From contig NZ_AP022600.1 in the NCBI RefSeq assembly GCF_010725885.1, positions 558,001 to 622,000 of the forward strand: a stretch of 64,000 nt of DNA, written 5' to 3'. Shown here in pieces: positions 1-8,724 of this stretch; within the stretch, counting starts at the first letter, position 1, and each line of letters starts with the position of its first letter. Made by a program: the position numbers and the translations under genes. The notes below the pieces were generated by a model that saw only the letters and a list, made by a program, of their open reading frames with translations, made no database searches and was not told where the DNA came from. Source of the DNA: Mycolicibacterium tokaiense. GTDB taxonomy: Bacteria > Actinomycetota > Actinomycetes > Mycobacteriales > Mycobacteriaceae.

Positions 1-208
1 GACCGTGCTCCAACCGGAGATCGTCGAACATGCGCAACGCCTGCCGGGCGAACCAGCCGAGTTCGTGATGGTGGCGTTTGGCCTCCAACTCGCTGATCAC
101 TACCAGGGGAACGATGACCTCATGTTCGGCAAACCTGGTGCACGCCCAGGGATCCGAGAGCAGAACGGACGTATCGAGCACATAGGTCCGGACCGGCGAA
201 TCTGTCAC
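1..208 (-). CDS. phoH2: PhoH2, PIN-domain RNase/helicase, N-terminal fragment
   Basis: Only the first 69 codons are inside the window; the gene continues past the left edge. Residues 8-16 read TYVLDTSVL, which supplies the first metal-binding Asp (D12) of a PIN ribonuclease, and [10 protein letters not shown] further on carries a conserved acidic residue. In the family, the PIN domain is fused to a C-terminal PhoH ATPase, and the protein unwinds and cuts RNA; the PhoH part cannot be seen here. The GTG at 208 was chosen because GAGGAG lies six bases before it and an in-frame stop lies upstream at 242-244. The order phoH2-desA2-glyA matches Rv1095-Rv1093. Confidence 0.9.
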   Translation of the reverse strand, partial: MTDSPVRTYVLDTSVLLSDPWACTRFAEHEVIVPLVVISELEAKRHHHELGWFARQALRMFDDLRLEHG

Positions 209-338
209 TTGGCGCTCCTCGACTCCAGCGGCCCCGCGGAGTCATGTCGGCGGGCGCTGCGGCACCAGGACCGGGACCGGTCCTGCCGTAGGAACTACGG
301 GAGTACCGCCCGGATAGCAGAGCAATGTCGCTAGCCAT
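120..338 (-). CDS. Candidate small overlapping gene upstream of phoH2 (phoAT-like position)
   Basis: This 72-codon reading frame starts with ATG just before phoH2 and runs 89 bases into it in another frame. A -10-like TAGCGT (347-352) lies eight bases before the ATG, so a nearly leaderless transcript is possible. A short antitoxin gene called phoAT has been reported next to mycobacterial phoH2. The position fits, but I cannot confirm sequence identity. The product is rich in Arg, Gly, Ser and Pro and has no recognisable domain. The frame may be only a by-product of high GC content, so confidence is low. Confidence 0.3.
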   Translation of the reverse strand: MASDIALLSGRYSRSSYGRTGPGPGAAAPADMTPRGRWSRGAPSDRFAGPDLCARYVRSALGSLGVHQVCRT

Positions 339-400
339 CGACTGCGACGCTACCCCCGTTGTGGCGTTCCCGCCGCGCAGGCGCGCGAGACTTCGCGTGA

Positions 401-1228
401 CTACTTCGTTACGAACTCGGCCAGTCGGGGCTCATCGGCCAGACCCAGCGCAGCGATCTCGTCGGAGATGACCTGTCGCAGCTGCTCAGGCCCGAAAATG
501 CCGGCCTCGGCCACCACCGTCAGCTTGTCGGCATAGGCGTCGATGTCGGCCCCGGGAACCTGCAGACCGGCGGCACGCGCCGCGATGGCGTCGATGGTCT
601 CGTCCTCGTGGTATTCGAGGCACCAACGCACCAGATTGGAGAAGAACAGTTCGTGGCGTTCCTCGTCGATGGCCATCTTCTCGACCATGGCCTTGAGCAC
701 CGGCTCGTCGATCTGCTCGGCGAGCCGGCGACAGAACACCCCGAACTCACGCTCGAACAGCGCCATGAACACCAGGGTCTCGATCTGACTGAACTGGTCG
801 GCCCGGTAACCCTTCATGACGTGCTCGACGCGGACGTCCTCGTTGGCTGTGGGATCGAAGTTGCGGGTCACTACGAAGTAGTTGCGCAGCACCACGGCGT
901 GCAGGTGCTCCTCGGCGGTCCACCGACCGAGCCAACGGCCCCACTTCCACTCCAGGATGAAGTGCTCGACGAGCTCGCGGTGGTAGCCGGCGAGGTTGTC
1001 CTTGGTGATGAGCAGGATCTCGCAGGCGTCGACGATGTGCTTGGGCAGGGTGACCTCGGACTGGTCCCAGTCGGTGCCACCGAGGAACGCGAAGTTCTTG
1101 CCCTGGTCGAAGGGCACGTAATCATGCGCGAACCACACGTTGGCGGAGTCGACGTGTCGCTGGTAGTTCTCCGCGACAACCGGTTCCAGATCCAGTGTCA
1201 AGGCGTTGGCGACGGGTGTTTCAGCCAT
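401..1228 (-). CDS. desA2: Acyl-[acyl-carrier-protein] desaturase DesA2
   Basis: A 275-residue soluble di-iron desaturase of the stearoyl-ACP desaturase family, which would introduce a double bond into acyl-ACP (mycolic acid precursors in mycobacteria). The two ExxH iron motifs are visible as EEHLH (residues 106-110) and DEERH (188-192). The ATG at 1228 is preferred over an in-frame GTG at 1252 because the protein then begins MAETPVANAL and matches the length and start of M. tuberculosis DesA2. It lies downstream of glyA, separated by 87 bases that hold a DosR-like palindrome (1289-1308), so it may have its own regulated promoter. Confidence 0.95.
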   Translation of the reverse strand: MAETPVANALTLDLEPVVAENYQRHVDSANVWFAHDYVPFDQGKNFAFLGGTDWDQSEVTLPKHIVDACEILLITKDNLAGYHRELVEHFILEWKWGRWLGRWTAEEHLHAVVLRNYFVVTRNFDPTANEDVRVEHVMKGYRADQFSQIETLVFMALFEREFGVFCRRLAEQIDEPVLKAMVEKMAIDEERHELFFSNLVRWCLEYHEDETIDAIAARAAGLQVPGADIDAYADKLTVVAEAGIFGPEQLRQVISDEIAALGLADEPRLAEFVTK

Positions 1229-1288
1229 GAGATAACCGTAACCCGAGTTCACACGTTCTCTGAAATCGCCGCCAGCGTGTCAGGCGAA

Positions 1289-1308
1289 CTAGGGACTTAG
1301 GTCCCTAG
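1289..1308. promoter_or_regulatory. DosR-like palindromic box upstream of desA2
   Basis: The 20 bases CTAGGGACTTAGGTCCCTAG form two perfect 8-base arms around TTAG. The core GGGACTTAGGTCCC differs from the DosR (DevR) consensus GGGACTWWAGTCCC at one base. It lies 61 bases upstream of the desA2 start and 8 bases after the glyA stop. A glyA terminator is the alternative reading, but there is no T-run. Confidence 0.55.
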
Positions 1309-1315
1309 TCGCACG

Positions 1316-2779
1316 TCAGAGCTGCAGGCCGGGGTACAACGGGTTGGCCGCCAACAGCTCCGAGGCAGCCGCGTGCACCCGGGCCGCGACACCATCGGCG
1401 ATCGTGTACTTGGCCTTGGACGAGCCCTCGGGCTGAGTGTTGGACAGCACCTCCACCACCAGCTCGGCCACCCGGTCGAAATCGTCGGCGCCGAATCCGC
1501 GGCTGGTCAGCGCAGGCGTGCCGAAGCGGATCCCGCTGGTGTACCAGGCGCCGTTCGCGTCGGCCGGAACGGCGTTGCGGTTGGTCACCACGCCTGAGTC
1601 CAGCAGCGCGCTCTCGGCCTGGCGGCCGGTGAGCCCGAACGAGGTGACGTCCAGCAGCACGATGTGGTTGTCGGTGCCGCCGGTGACCAGCGTGGCGCCC
1701 CGCTTGAGGAAGCCGTCGGCCAGCGCCTTGGCGTTGTCGGCGATGCGCTGGGCGTACACGCCGAACTCCGCCTGGCGGGCCTCGGCCAGGGCCACCGCCT
1801 TGGCGGCCATCACGTGCGAGAGCGGGCCGCCGAGCACCATCGGGCAGCCCTTGTCGACGAACGGGGCGTACTCCTCGGTGGCCAGCACCAGACCGCCGCG
1901 CGGTCCGCGCAGGGATTTGTGCGTCGTCGTGGTCACGATGTCGGCGTGCGGCACGGGGTCTTCGTCACCGGTGAACACCTTGCCCGCGACCAGGCCGGCG
2001 AAATGCGCCATGTCGACGAACAGCACCGCGCCCACCTCGTCGGCGATCTCGCGCATCTTGGCGAAGTTCACCCGCCGGGGGTACGCGGAGTAGCCCGCCA
2101 CCAGCACCAGCGGCTTGAATTCCCGCGCGGCGGCGGCCACCGCGTCGTAGTCCAGCAGACCCGTCTGCGGGTCGGTGCCGTACTGACGCTGGTGGAACAT
2201 CTTGCCGGAGATGTTGGGCCGGAAGCCGTGGGTGAGGTGACCGCCGGTGTCCAGCGACATGCCGAGCAGGCGCTGGTTGCCGAGCTTGCCGCGCAGGCTC
2301 TCCCAATCCGCCTCGGACAGGTCGTTGACGTGCTTGGCGCCCAGGTCGGCCAGCCCGGGCGCTTCGACCTTGGCAGCCAGGATGGCCCAGTAGGCCACCA
2401 GGTTGGCGTCGATGCCGGAGTGCGGCTGGGCGTAGGCGTACTGCGCCCCGAACAGCTCACGGGCATGCTCGGCGGCCAGCGCCTCCACGGTGTCGACGTT
2501 CTGGCAGGCGGCGTAGAACCGGTGCCCCACGGTGCCCTCGGCGTACTTGTCGGAGAACCAGGTGCCCATGGTCAGCAGCACCGCGGGCGAGGCGTAGTTC
2601 TCGCTGGCGATCAGTTTCAGCGAATCGCGTTGATCGGCAAGCTCTTTGCGGGTGGCATCGGCAACCCTCGGCTCGACGGACTCGATGACGCGCAGCGCGG
2701 CCTGGTAGGCCTCGCTGGCGGTGGCGGCGTAATCGGCTCCCGGAGCGACGTAGGAGGCGGCAAGAGACTCGGCAGTCAT
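1316..2779 (-). CDS. glyA: Serine hydroxymethyltransferase, long (insert-bearing) type
   Basis: A PLP enzyme interconverting serine and glycine while loading tetrahydrofolate with a one-carbon unit. The Schiff-base lysine is K288 in THKSLRG, and GHRFYA, HSGIDAN and NRNAVP are typical SHMT motifs. At 487 residues it is about 60 longer than the usual bacterial enzyme. The extra length is an N-terminal extension plus an insert of about 30 residues near 137-168 (including [13 protein letters not shown]), as in chlamydial GlyA. M. tuberculosis GlyA1 at the same locus, as I recall it, lacks the insert. A GGAGGG lies only one base before the ATG, so the exact start is uncertain. It sits 27 bases after the DUF885 gene, probably in one operon. 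Confidence 0.95.
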   Translation of the reverse strand: MTAESLAASYVAPGADYAATASEAYQAALRVIESVEPRVADATRKELADQRDSLKLIASENYASPAVLLTMGTWFSDKYAEGTVGHRFYAACQNVDTVEALAAEHARELFGAQYAYAQPHSGIDANLVAYWAILAAKVEAPGLADLGAKHVNDLSEADWESLRGKLGNQRLLGMSLDTGGHLTHGFRPNISGKMFHQRQYGTDPQTGLLDYDAVAAAAREFKPLVLVAGYSAYPRRVNFAKMREIADEVGAVLFVDMAHFAGLVAGKVFTGDEDPVPHADIVTTTTHKSLRGPRGGLVLATEEYAPFVDKGCPMVLGGPLSHVMAAKAVALAEARQAEFGVYAQRIADNAKALADGFLKRGATLVTGGTDNHIVLLDVTSFGLTGRQAESALLDSGVVTNRNAVPADANGAWYTSGIRFGTPALTSRGFGADDFDRVAELVVEVLSNTQPEGSSKAKYTIADGVAARVHAAASELLAANPLYPGLQL

Positions 2780-2806
2780 GCCCTCCAGAGTAGTCTCCGG
2801 CGGCGC

Positions 2807-4027
2807 TCAGGCCGCCCGCAGGCTGGACGGGATCAGGGGCTCGTCGAGCAGGCGGGTGAACTGCGCCGTCAGGCTCACCTCGGCGGGCCTGTCGTCCAGC
2901 CAGCCCCGCAACAGGCGGTAACCCTCGATGTAGGTGCTGGTGTACGCGCGCCACAGCGGCGAGGACAAGAACCGCAACGCCTGCCGGGCGCGGGCGTCGT
3001 TGACCAGCAGCCACCGCTGCAGGAAAGCGGCCACGTCGTCGACGTCACGGTGCTCGTCGTGCAGCATCAGCGCGGCGTCCTGGCGCACGTCGGCCAACTG
3101 TGCAGACGCCTCGGAGATGGCCTCGGCCCGCTCCCCGTCGAACGTCAGTCCCAGATCGGCGTAGATCTCCGCCGCCCAGGCGCCCCAGCCCGGGCCGACG
3201 ACCGCGTGCAACGCCAGGTCGGCCAGTCCCTCCGCCATCAAACACTGCGGGGTGTTGACCAGGAAGATCGTCTGTTCCAACTGGCCCTGCTTCTCCACCA
3301 GGCCGGCCTCTTTGCGGCAGTGCTCGGTGTGATGCCCCGGATAGGACTCGTGGGCCACCAGCCGGGGCAGGTTGGACATCTGCTGCTTGAGATCGGCGTT
3401 GACGGCCACCGTCGAGCGGTAGTCGCCCTCGTAGTAGTTGAACCCCGACCACGGTTTGTCGGTGACGATCTCGTAGGTGATGGTCTCGCGGGCATCCAGT
3501 GGGAACTCCGCGCGCACCCGGTCACGCAGCGCGCTGGAGAAGGCGTTGATGCAGTCAGCGAGGCGCTCCGGCGGAATCTCCTCGGCCGCGCGGTAGGCCT
3601 GCATGCGCTCGCCGAGCGGCCCGCTTCCGCCGAGCGCGGCGTCGAGTTTGGCGTGCGCCTCCCGGTACCGCTCGGGATCCCCTTTGGTGATGGACACGTC
3701 GAAGTAGTCGCGCACCTCGTCGACGAATCCGACCGGCTCGCCGGCGAACTTGCGCCCCGCGCAGTCCAGCGCCCGCAGGTGCGCGCGCAGGTAGTCCGCG
3801 CGGGGGCGTTCCAGCGTGGTCTCCTCGAGTGCGGCCAGCAGGTGGCGCGCCTGACGGCTCAGAGCGGCCGGATCGGGCGCCGGCTCGTCGGCCACGGCCC
3901 GGCGCAGCGCCTGATCGCCGGTGAAGGAGTCGACGTAGCCCTGCTCGATGCGGTCGAATCGCAGACCCAGGAGCAGGTACTCGCGGATCAGGGTGTCGGA
4001 GTCCATCTTCGACACCGTAGCGGCCAC
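2807..4027 (-). CDS. DUF885 family putative metallohydrolase
   Basis: A 406-residue soluble protein of the DUF885 family. The diagnostic motif HESYPGHHTEH (residues 226-236) is a zinc-binding HExxPGHHxxH-type sequence, which points to a metal-dependent hydrolase, possibly a peptidase; the substrate is unknown. It is probably the first gene of a DUF885-glyA-desA2 operon and is divergent from coaA, only 41 bases away. The start shown is a GTG at 4027. An internal ATG at 4006 gives a protein seven residues shorter, and neither has a strong ribosome site, so the start is open. Confidence 0.85.
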   Translation of the reverse strand: MAATVSKMDSDTLIREYLLLGLRFDRIEQGYVDSFTGDQALRRAVADEPAPDPAALSRQARHLLAALEETTLERPRADYLRAHLRALDCAGRKFAGEPVGFVDEVRDYFDVSITKGDPERYREAHAKLDAALGGSGPLGERMQAYRAAEEIPPERLADCINAFSSALRDRVRAEFPLDARETITYEIVTDKPWSGFNYYEGDYRSTVAVNADLKQQMSNLPRLVAHESYPGHHTEHCRKEAGLVEKQGQLEQTIFLVNTPQCLMAEGLADLALHAVVGPGWGAWAAEIYADLGLTFDGERAEAISEASAQLADVRQDAALMLHDEHRDVDDVAAFLQRWLLVNDARARQALRFLSSPLWRAYTSTYIEGYRLLRGWLDDRPAEVSLTAQFTRLLDEPLIPSSLRAA

Positions 4028-4068
4028 CTACCGTTCATGCGGAAGTGCCGATGCGGTAAGAACTACGC

Positions 4069-5007
4069 ATGGCGCGCCTGAGCGAGCCGAGCCCCTACGT
4101 GGAGTTCGACCGAAGTCAATGGCGGGCGTTGCGCATGTCCACTCCGCTGAAGCTGACCGAGGAAGAAGTGCTGGGTCTTCGCGGCCTCGGCGAGCAGCTG
4201 GATCTGCTGGAGGTCGAAGAGGTCTATCTGCCGCTGGCCCGATTGATCCACCTGCAGGTGGCCGCGCGGCAGCGGCTGTTCGCCGCCACCGCGGAGTTCC
4301 TCGGTGAGCCGCAGCAGAATCCGGACCGGCCGGTGCCGTTCATCATCGGCGTCGCGGGCAGTGTGGCCGTCGGCAAATCCACCACCGCCCGCGTGCTGCA
4401 GGCGCTGCTGGCCCGTTGGGGGCATCACCCCCGCGTCGACCTGGTGACCACCGACGGGTTCCTGTATCCCAACCATGAGCTGACACGCCGGAATCTGATG
4501 CATCGCAAAGGTTTTCCGGAGAGTTATGACCGTCGCGCCCTGATGCGCTTTGTCACCACGGTGAAGTCCGGGGCCGACCAGGTGTGCGCGCCGGTCTATT
4601 CGCATCTGCTCTACGACATCGTGCCCGACGAGTTGCACGCGATCCGGCATCCGGACATCCTGATCCTGGAGGGCCTCAACGTCCTGCAGACCGGGCCCAC
4701 CCTGATGGTCAGCGATCTGTTCGACTTCTCGGTCTACGTCGACGCCCGCATCGAGGACATCGAGCAGTGGTACGTTTCGCGGTTTCTGGCCATGCGCGCC
4801 GGCGCGTTCGCCGATCCGGCGTCGCACTTCCATCACTACGCCACGCTGACCGACGAGCAGGCCCTGTTCGCCGCCCGCGACATCTGGCACTCGATCAACC
4901 GGCCCAACCTGATCGAGAACATCCTGCCCACGCGGCCGCGGGCCACCCTGGTGCTGCGCAAGGACGCCGACCACTCGATCAACCGCCTCCGCCTTCGCAA
5001 ACTGTGA
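4069..5007 (+). CDS. coaA: Pantothenate kinase (type I)
   Basis: Phosphorylates pantothenate with ATP in the first step of coenzyme A synthesis. The 312-residue product carries the P-loop GSVAVGKST at residues 97-105, and the body matches the bacterial PanK type I family ([15 protein letters not shown]). Length and position correspond to Rv1092c. It is divergent from the DUF885 gene and is followed one base after its stop by a copy of the dispersed GGCGCGCTGGTAACCGC hairpin, which probably ends its transcript. Confidence 0.96.
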   Translation: MARLSEPSPYVEFDRSQWRALRMSTPLKLTEEEVLGLRGLGEQLDLLEVEEVYLPLARLIHLQVAARQRLFAATAEFLGEPQQNPDRPVPFIIGVAGSVAVGKSTTARVLQALLARWGHHPRVDLVTTDGFLYPNHELTRRNLMHRKGFPESYDRRALMRFVTTVKSGADQVCAPVYSHLLYDIVPDELHAIRHPDILILEGLNVLQTGPTLMVSDLFDFSVYVDARIEDIEQWYVSRFLAMRAGAFADPASHFHHYATLTDEQALFAARDIWHSINRPNLIENILPTRPRATLVLRKDADHSINRLRLRKL

Positions 5008-5008
5008 C

Positions 5009-5052
5009 TTCGGCGCGCTGGTAACCGCTGTGCGGTTGTGAGCGCGCCGAAA
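5009..5052 (+). repeat. Dispersed intergenic hairpin repeat, copy 1
   Basis: An imperfect palindrome with arms TTCGGCGCGCT and AGCGCGCCGAA and an inner pair AACCGC/GCGGTT around a TGT loop. It begins one base after the coaA stop, and nearly identical copies lie at 8646-8688 and 38146-38188. It probably acts as a transcription end or mRNA 3'-stabilising structure, although no T-run follows. Confidence 0.8.
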
Positions 5053-5094
5053 TCACGAGGAGAACGCGACGTGACCTCTCTCGTCGCGCCGGTG

Positions 5095-5487
5095 TCAGCT
5101 CATACGCCTCACCCCCGCCCACTGCAACGCTGCGAAGGCGGTGGTGTACACCGCGCTGAACCAGAGGCCCGCCAGGCCGAGAGTCGTCAGCGGCAGGACA
5201 CCGGACACTGCCACTCCCGCCGCCAGCGCGGTGCCCACCAGGTTGGCGATCACCACGCCAATTCCGGCGCGACGTACCGAGTGCATCCGGGCCAGCGAGA
5301 ACACCACCACTCCGTAGAACACCATCCCCGCGCCCACCACGTACTCCTGGGTGGGGGTGAAACCGGACAGCGACGACAGCGGGTCGGCGAACGCGGCCAG
5401 CGCGACCCCCACCAGACCGCTGAGAATCGCGTCGAGGCGGAGAGCCAGCCGGAGCAGGGAATCGGTGGGTGCGGAGATGACGGTCAT
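5095..5487 (-). CDS. Small four-helix membrane protein, function unknown
   Basis: A hydrophobic 130-residue protein with about four predicted membrane segments separated by short loops, for example LSGLVGVALAAFADPL, YVVGAGMVFYGVVVF, GIGVVIANLVGTALAAG and a C-terminal helix. No catalytic motif is visible and I do not recognise the family. The ATG at 5487 was chosen because GGAGGAG sits seven bases before it; a longer in-frame start at 5508 would override this site. It converges on coaA across the hairpin repeat. Confidence 0.7.
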   Translation of the reverse strand: MTVISAPTDSLLRLALRLDAILSGLVGVALAAFADPLSSLSGFTPTQEYVVGAGMVFYGVVVFSLARMHSVRRAGIGVVIANLVGTALAAGVAVSGVLPLTTLGLAGLWFSAVYTTAFAALQWAGVRRMS

Positions 5488-5569
5488 GGGGGTGCTCCTC
5501 CGTATCAATGGGGTGATACAGAAGATGCTGGTCAGCGGCCACTGCCAGATCCAGGCACGGCACTGCCAT

Positions 5570-6913
5570 CTACTGCCAGACGCTCACCTGGGCCCTCAGA
5601 TCGGCCGCTATCACCCGAGCCGCCGCGTTCTGCCAGTTGTGTAGCGAGCGCTGCGGCACCTCGGTGACCAGCCACTGCCAGGCCTGCCGGGCCACGGGGT
5701 CCAGGCCGGCCGCGGTGGCGTTCTGCGCGTAGGCCCGCACCCCGGCCACATACGGGAAGTACAGCGAGTTGTAGTGCCGCCACTGCTCGGTGGTGCCGAA
5801 GTCACCGCCGTCACGCGGCTTGAGCGCGGCGATGCGGTCGGCCAGCACGGCCTTGAGTTCGGCGGCACGCTCGAGCGGCTGGTCGGGTGCGCCGCGGGCG
5901 GCCAGCCGCTGGTCGATGACGGGCAGGGCGGTCAGAGGGCTGGCAACCAGCTTGGACAAATCGCCGTAGTGCCCCAGCGCCCGGCGGGTCAGCCGCGCGA
6001 AGGTGTCGTCGTCGAGATCATCGAGCGGATTCGCCGCCCGCAACGGCAGCGCCGCCTCGGTGCGGCGCAGGGTCGCCCGGTCCTTGCGCAGCTGCGGACC
6101 GAAGGCCACCCGGTCCAGTACCCCGGCCAGCGGGTCGGCCAGCACCGTGATGGCCAGGGCGACGGCCAGGCTGGTGAACAGCAGCACCAGCACCACCACC
6201 CGCCCGTCGCTGCCGACCGCGGCCAGTCCCAGCAGCGCCTGCCCGCCGAACACCACCGCCACCAGCACCGAGCCGATGAACGACCGCAGCATGTCTGCGC
6301 GCAGCGCCTGGCCCTCGTCGAAGGCGTCCCACACCGCGACGGCCACTCCGAGTAGCAGCACATCGAAACCTGTGGAGGCCAGCGCGAGCCAACTCGGCAC
6401 CAGTCCCAGCGGGATCACCACGATCGCGTTGCCGAGCGCGAAGAACAGCGTCGCCACCACCAGCACGCCCATCACCGAACCCGGCCGCTGCGGCCGCCGG
6501 TACGCGCGCACCATCGCCGTCAGCGACGACACCGAGATGGCGACGAACATCACCCAGTGACCGGCGCGCAACGGTCCGTCCACGCTGCCGGCCAGCGCCG
6601 CGCCCGCCCATGCCACCGCTGCCACTGCCGCCACTGCCGCGATCTCGCGCGGCCGCCAGCGTTCCCCGGGCCGGGCCATCTCCAGCAACACCGCGAACCA
6701 CGCCACGCCGGGCACCACCACGAGGTAGATCTCGATGCGGCCCAGCGTCTGCGCCGACGCGGCCAACCGCACGGCATCCAGCGCCACCACCACCGCGAAG
6801 CTGCACAGCCCCACCGCAGCGAGGACCAACAGGGGCTTGCGCGGATCGCGGGCCAGCAGATACAGGCCCAGCCACCAGCTCAGCGCGAACACCACGGCGG
6901 ACAGGGCGGCCAC
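5570..6913 (-). CDS. Multi-helix membrane protein with cytosolic C-terminal domain
   Basis: A 447-residue protein whose first ~240 residues form about seven membrane helices, similar in layout to the 7TM sensor regions of some actinobacterial regulators. An eighth or ninth helix pair follows. A soluble, charged C-terminal half (from about residue 270) has no kinase, GGDEF or HTH motif that I can see. The GTG start lies three bases after the stop of the Z-FPP synthase gene, so the two are co-transcribed. A link to isoprenoid or envelope metabolism is only an inference from that context. Confidence 0.75.
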   Translation of the reverse strand: MAALSAVVFALSWWLGLYLLARDPRKPLLVLAAVGLCSFAVVVALDAVRLAASAQTLGRIEIYLVVVPGVAWFAVLLEMARPGERWRPREIAAVAAVAAVAWAGAALAGSVDGPLRAGHWVMFVAISVSSLTAMVRAYRRPQRPGSVMGVLVVATLFFALGNAIVVIPLGLVPSWLALASTGFDVLLLGVAVAVWDAFDEGQALRADMLRSFIGSVLVAVVFGGQALLGLAAVGSDGRVVVLVLLFTSLAVALAITVLADPLAGVLDRVAFGPQLRKDRATLRRTEAALPLRAANPLDDLDDDTFARLTRRALGHYGDLSKLVASPLTALPVIDQRLAARGAPDQPLERAAELKAVLADRIAALKPRDGGDFGTTEQWRHYNSLYFPYVAGVRAYAQNATAAGLDPVARQAWQWLVTEVPQRSLHNWQNAAARVIAADLRAQVSVWQ

Positions 6914-6916
6914 GGG

Positions 6917-7714
6917 TCAGACTCCGAAGCGCCGGTGCCGTCTGGTGTAGTCGCGCAGCGCCCGGAGGAAGTCCACGCGGCGGAACGCGGGCCAGTGCGC
7001 CTCGGTGAACCACATCTCGGAGTAGGCGCTCTGCCACAACAGGAATCCCGACAGTCGTTGCTCGCCGGAGGTGCGGATCACCAGGTCAGGGTCTGGCTGG
7101 CCGGAGGTGTACAGGTTCTCCGAGATGGCCTCGACGGTGACGGCGTCGACCAGCTTCTCCGGGGCGGCGCCGTTGGCCAGCTGCTTGGACAGCAGCGACC
7201 GGACGGCGTCGACGATCTCCTGCCGGCCGCCGTATCCGACGGCGACGTTGACGTGGAAGGCCCCGGACTGTGCCGTGCTCGCTGTGCCTTCGACGGCATC
7301 CCGGACCCGGCGGGCGGGTTCTTCGCCGAGCAGCGAGAGGTCGCCGACGGTCCGCACGCTCCACCGGTTGGCCGGGGCGCAGATCTCCTCCACCACGCCG
7401 GTGATGATCTCGATCAGCGCCGCCAATTCGTCGTGGTCGCGCTGCAGGTTTTCGGTGGACAGCAGATACACCGTCGTCATTTCGATGCCGGCTTCCTGGC
7501 ACCATCGCAACATCTCCGCGATCTTGGCCGCACCCACCAGATAGCCGTAGCTCACATCGTCATATCCGGCGTCGCGAGCCCACCGGCGGTTGCCGTCGCA
7601 GAGCACTGCGATGTGGCGCGGCAGCTCGGATCTGGACCGCGTGAGATCCTGGCGCAGCCGCAACTCATACAGCCGATACATCGGCTCTTTGAGTCGCGGG
7701 GGGATCAGATCCAT
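6917..7714 (-). CDS. Short-chain Z-isoprenyl diphosphate synthase ((2Z,6E)-farnesyl diphosphate synthase type)
   Basis: A cis-prenyltransferase of 265 residues. The catalytic segment HIAVLCDGNRRWA (34-46) contains the key Asp40, and RTSGEQRLSGFLLWQS near the C-terminus binds pyrophosphate. Sequence and position match Rv1086, which adds one isoprene unit to geranyl diphosphate to make Z,E-FPP, the precursor of decaprenyl phosphate for cell-wall synthesis. The longer-chain enzyme (UppS/Rv2361c type) is a separate gene. It is divergent from the hemolysin III gene, with 201 bases between them. Confidence 0.93.
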   Translation of the reverse strand: MDLIPPRLKEPMYRLYELRLRQDLTRSRSELPRHIAVLCDGNRRWARDAGYDDVSYGYLVGAAKIAEMLRWCQEAGIEMTTVYLLSTENLQRDHDELAALIEIITGVVEEICAPANRWSVRTVGDLSLLGEEPARRVRDAVEGTASTAQSGAFHVNVAVGYGGRQEIVDAVRSLLSKQLANGAAPEKLVDAVTVEAISENLYTSGQPDPDLVIRTSGEQRLSGFLLWQSAYSEMWFTEAHWPAFRRVDFLRALRDYTRRHRRFGV

Positions 7715-7915
7715 GGGAACTACCGGTCTCTTCTACGTCGTCGGGCGTGCACTGCGCACCTAACAAAAGTACGGCACCAGCGGGTGTTGATCCCCCGACC
7801 CGGGACAACAACCTCGGTCCTTCCTGCGGTGAGCGCCACACCGTCGGACCATGGAATCGCCCGGTAGCGCCGACTACTGTGGAATTCGGCCAAGCCCGCT
7901 GCTGAAGGAGGTCGC

Positions 7916-8641
7916 ATGTCCGCACCGCTCGGCACCGACGACCCGCGGCGACACAGCCCGGAGGACCTGCCCGAAGCCATCGCGGACGGCGTTGCCGAGG
8001 TCCTCGGCAAGCCTCGCGCCAGGGGTTGGATCCACCTGTACTCCGCCATCGTTGCCGTGATCTGCGGCGCCGCGCTGGTGTCGGTGTCCTGGGCCGGGGA
8101 TTCCAGCCGAGCCGGCATCGCGACGCTGATCTACACACTCACCATCGTGGCGATGTTCGCTGTCAGCGCCACCTATCACCGGGTGCACTGGCACTCCGCC
8201 ACCAAGCGCAAGTGGATGAAGCGCGCCGACCATTCGATGATCTTCGTCTTCATCGCGGGCAGCTACACCCCCTTCGCCGTGCTGGCCCTGCCCGAGCAGG
8301 ACGGCCGCCTGCTGTTGTGGATCGTCTGGAGCGGTGCGCTGGCCGGAGTGCTGCTCAAGATGTTCTGGCCGTCAGCGCCGCGCTGGCTGGGTGTACCGCT
8401 CTACATCCTGTTGGGCTGGGTGGCGGCCTGGTTCATCGGGCCGATCATGCACGGCGCCGGTGTGGCAGCGGTGGTTCTGTTGATCGTGGGCGGCGCGCTC
8501 TACAGCGTCGGCGGCGTGCTCTACGCGCTCAAGTGGCCCAACCCGTGGCCCCGGACATTCGGCCACCATGAGTTCTTCCACGCCTGCACGGCTGTCGCGG
8601 CCATCTGCCACTACATCGCGATGTGGTTCGCGGTCTTCTGA
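7916..8641 (+). CDS. Hemolysin III / PAQR family membrane protein
   Basis: A 241-residue protein with seven predicted membrane helices. The conserved histidine and aspartate motifs of the PAQR/HlyIII family are present: [21 protein letters not shown] and, near the end, [11 protein letters not shown]. These residues form a buried metal site in the superfamily; bacterial members are often called hemolysin III, but their cellular role is unsettled. A strong AAGGAGG lies before the ATG. Position matches Rv1085c. A copy of the dispersed hairpin repeat begins four bases after the stop. Confidence 0.92.
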   Translation: MSAPLGTDDPRRHSPEDLPEAIADGVAEVLGKPRARGWIHLYSAIVAVICGAALVSVSWAGDSSRAGIATLIYTLTIVAMFAVSATYHRVHWHSATKRKWMKRADHSMIFVFIAGSYTPFAVLALPEQDGRLLLWIVWSGALAGVLLKMFWPSAPRWLGVPLYILLGWVAAWFIGPIMHGAGVAAVVLLIVGGALYSVGGVLYALKWPNPWPRTFGHHEFFHACTAVAAICHYIAMWFAVF

Positions 8642-8645
8642 GTGA

Positions 8646-8688
8646 TTCGGGCGCGCTGGTAACCGCTCAGCGGTTGCGAGCGCGCCGA
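8646..8688 (+). repeat. Dispersed intergenic hairpin repeat, copy 2
   Basis: Same element as at 5009-5052: outer arms GGCGCGCT/AGCGCGCC and inner arms AACCGC/GCGGTT around TCA. It starts four bases after the stop of the hemolysin III gene and separates it from the converging ketosteroid-isomerase-like gene. Confidence 0.8.
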
Positions 8689-8724
8689 CCGCTTGCGCCG
8701 CCTCGTCGCCCGACGCCGAAATCG

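Noticed and set aside
34..2987. GCAACGCCTGCCGGGCG occurring both near position 34 and near 2970
   Set aside because: Both copies are inside coding sequence (phoH2 and DUF885) and encode common residue pairs; I see no wider similarity, so it is a chance match rather than a repeat.
1664..4081. An 805-codon plus-strand frame opposite glyA and the DUF885 gene
   Set aside because: It is antisense to two genes with clear family motifs; long antisense frames are common at this GC content and its translation resembles no protein family.
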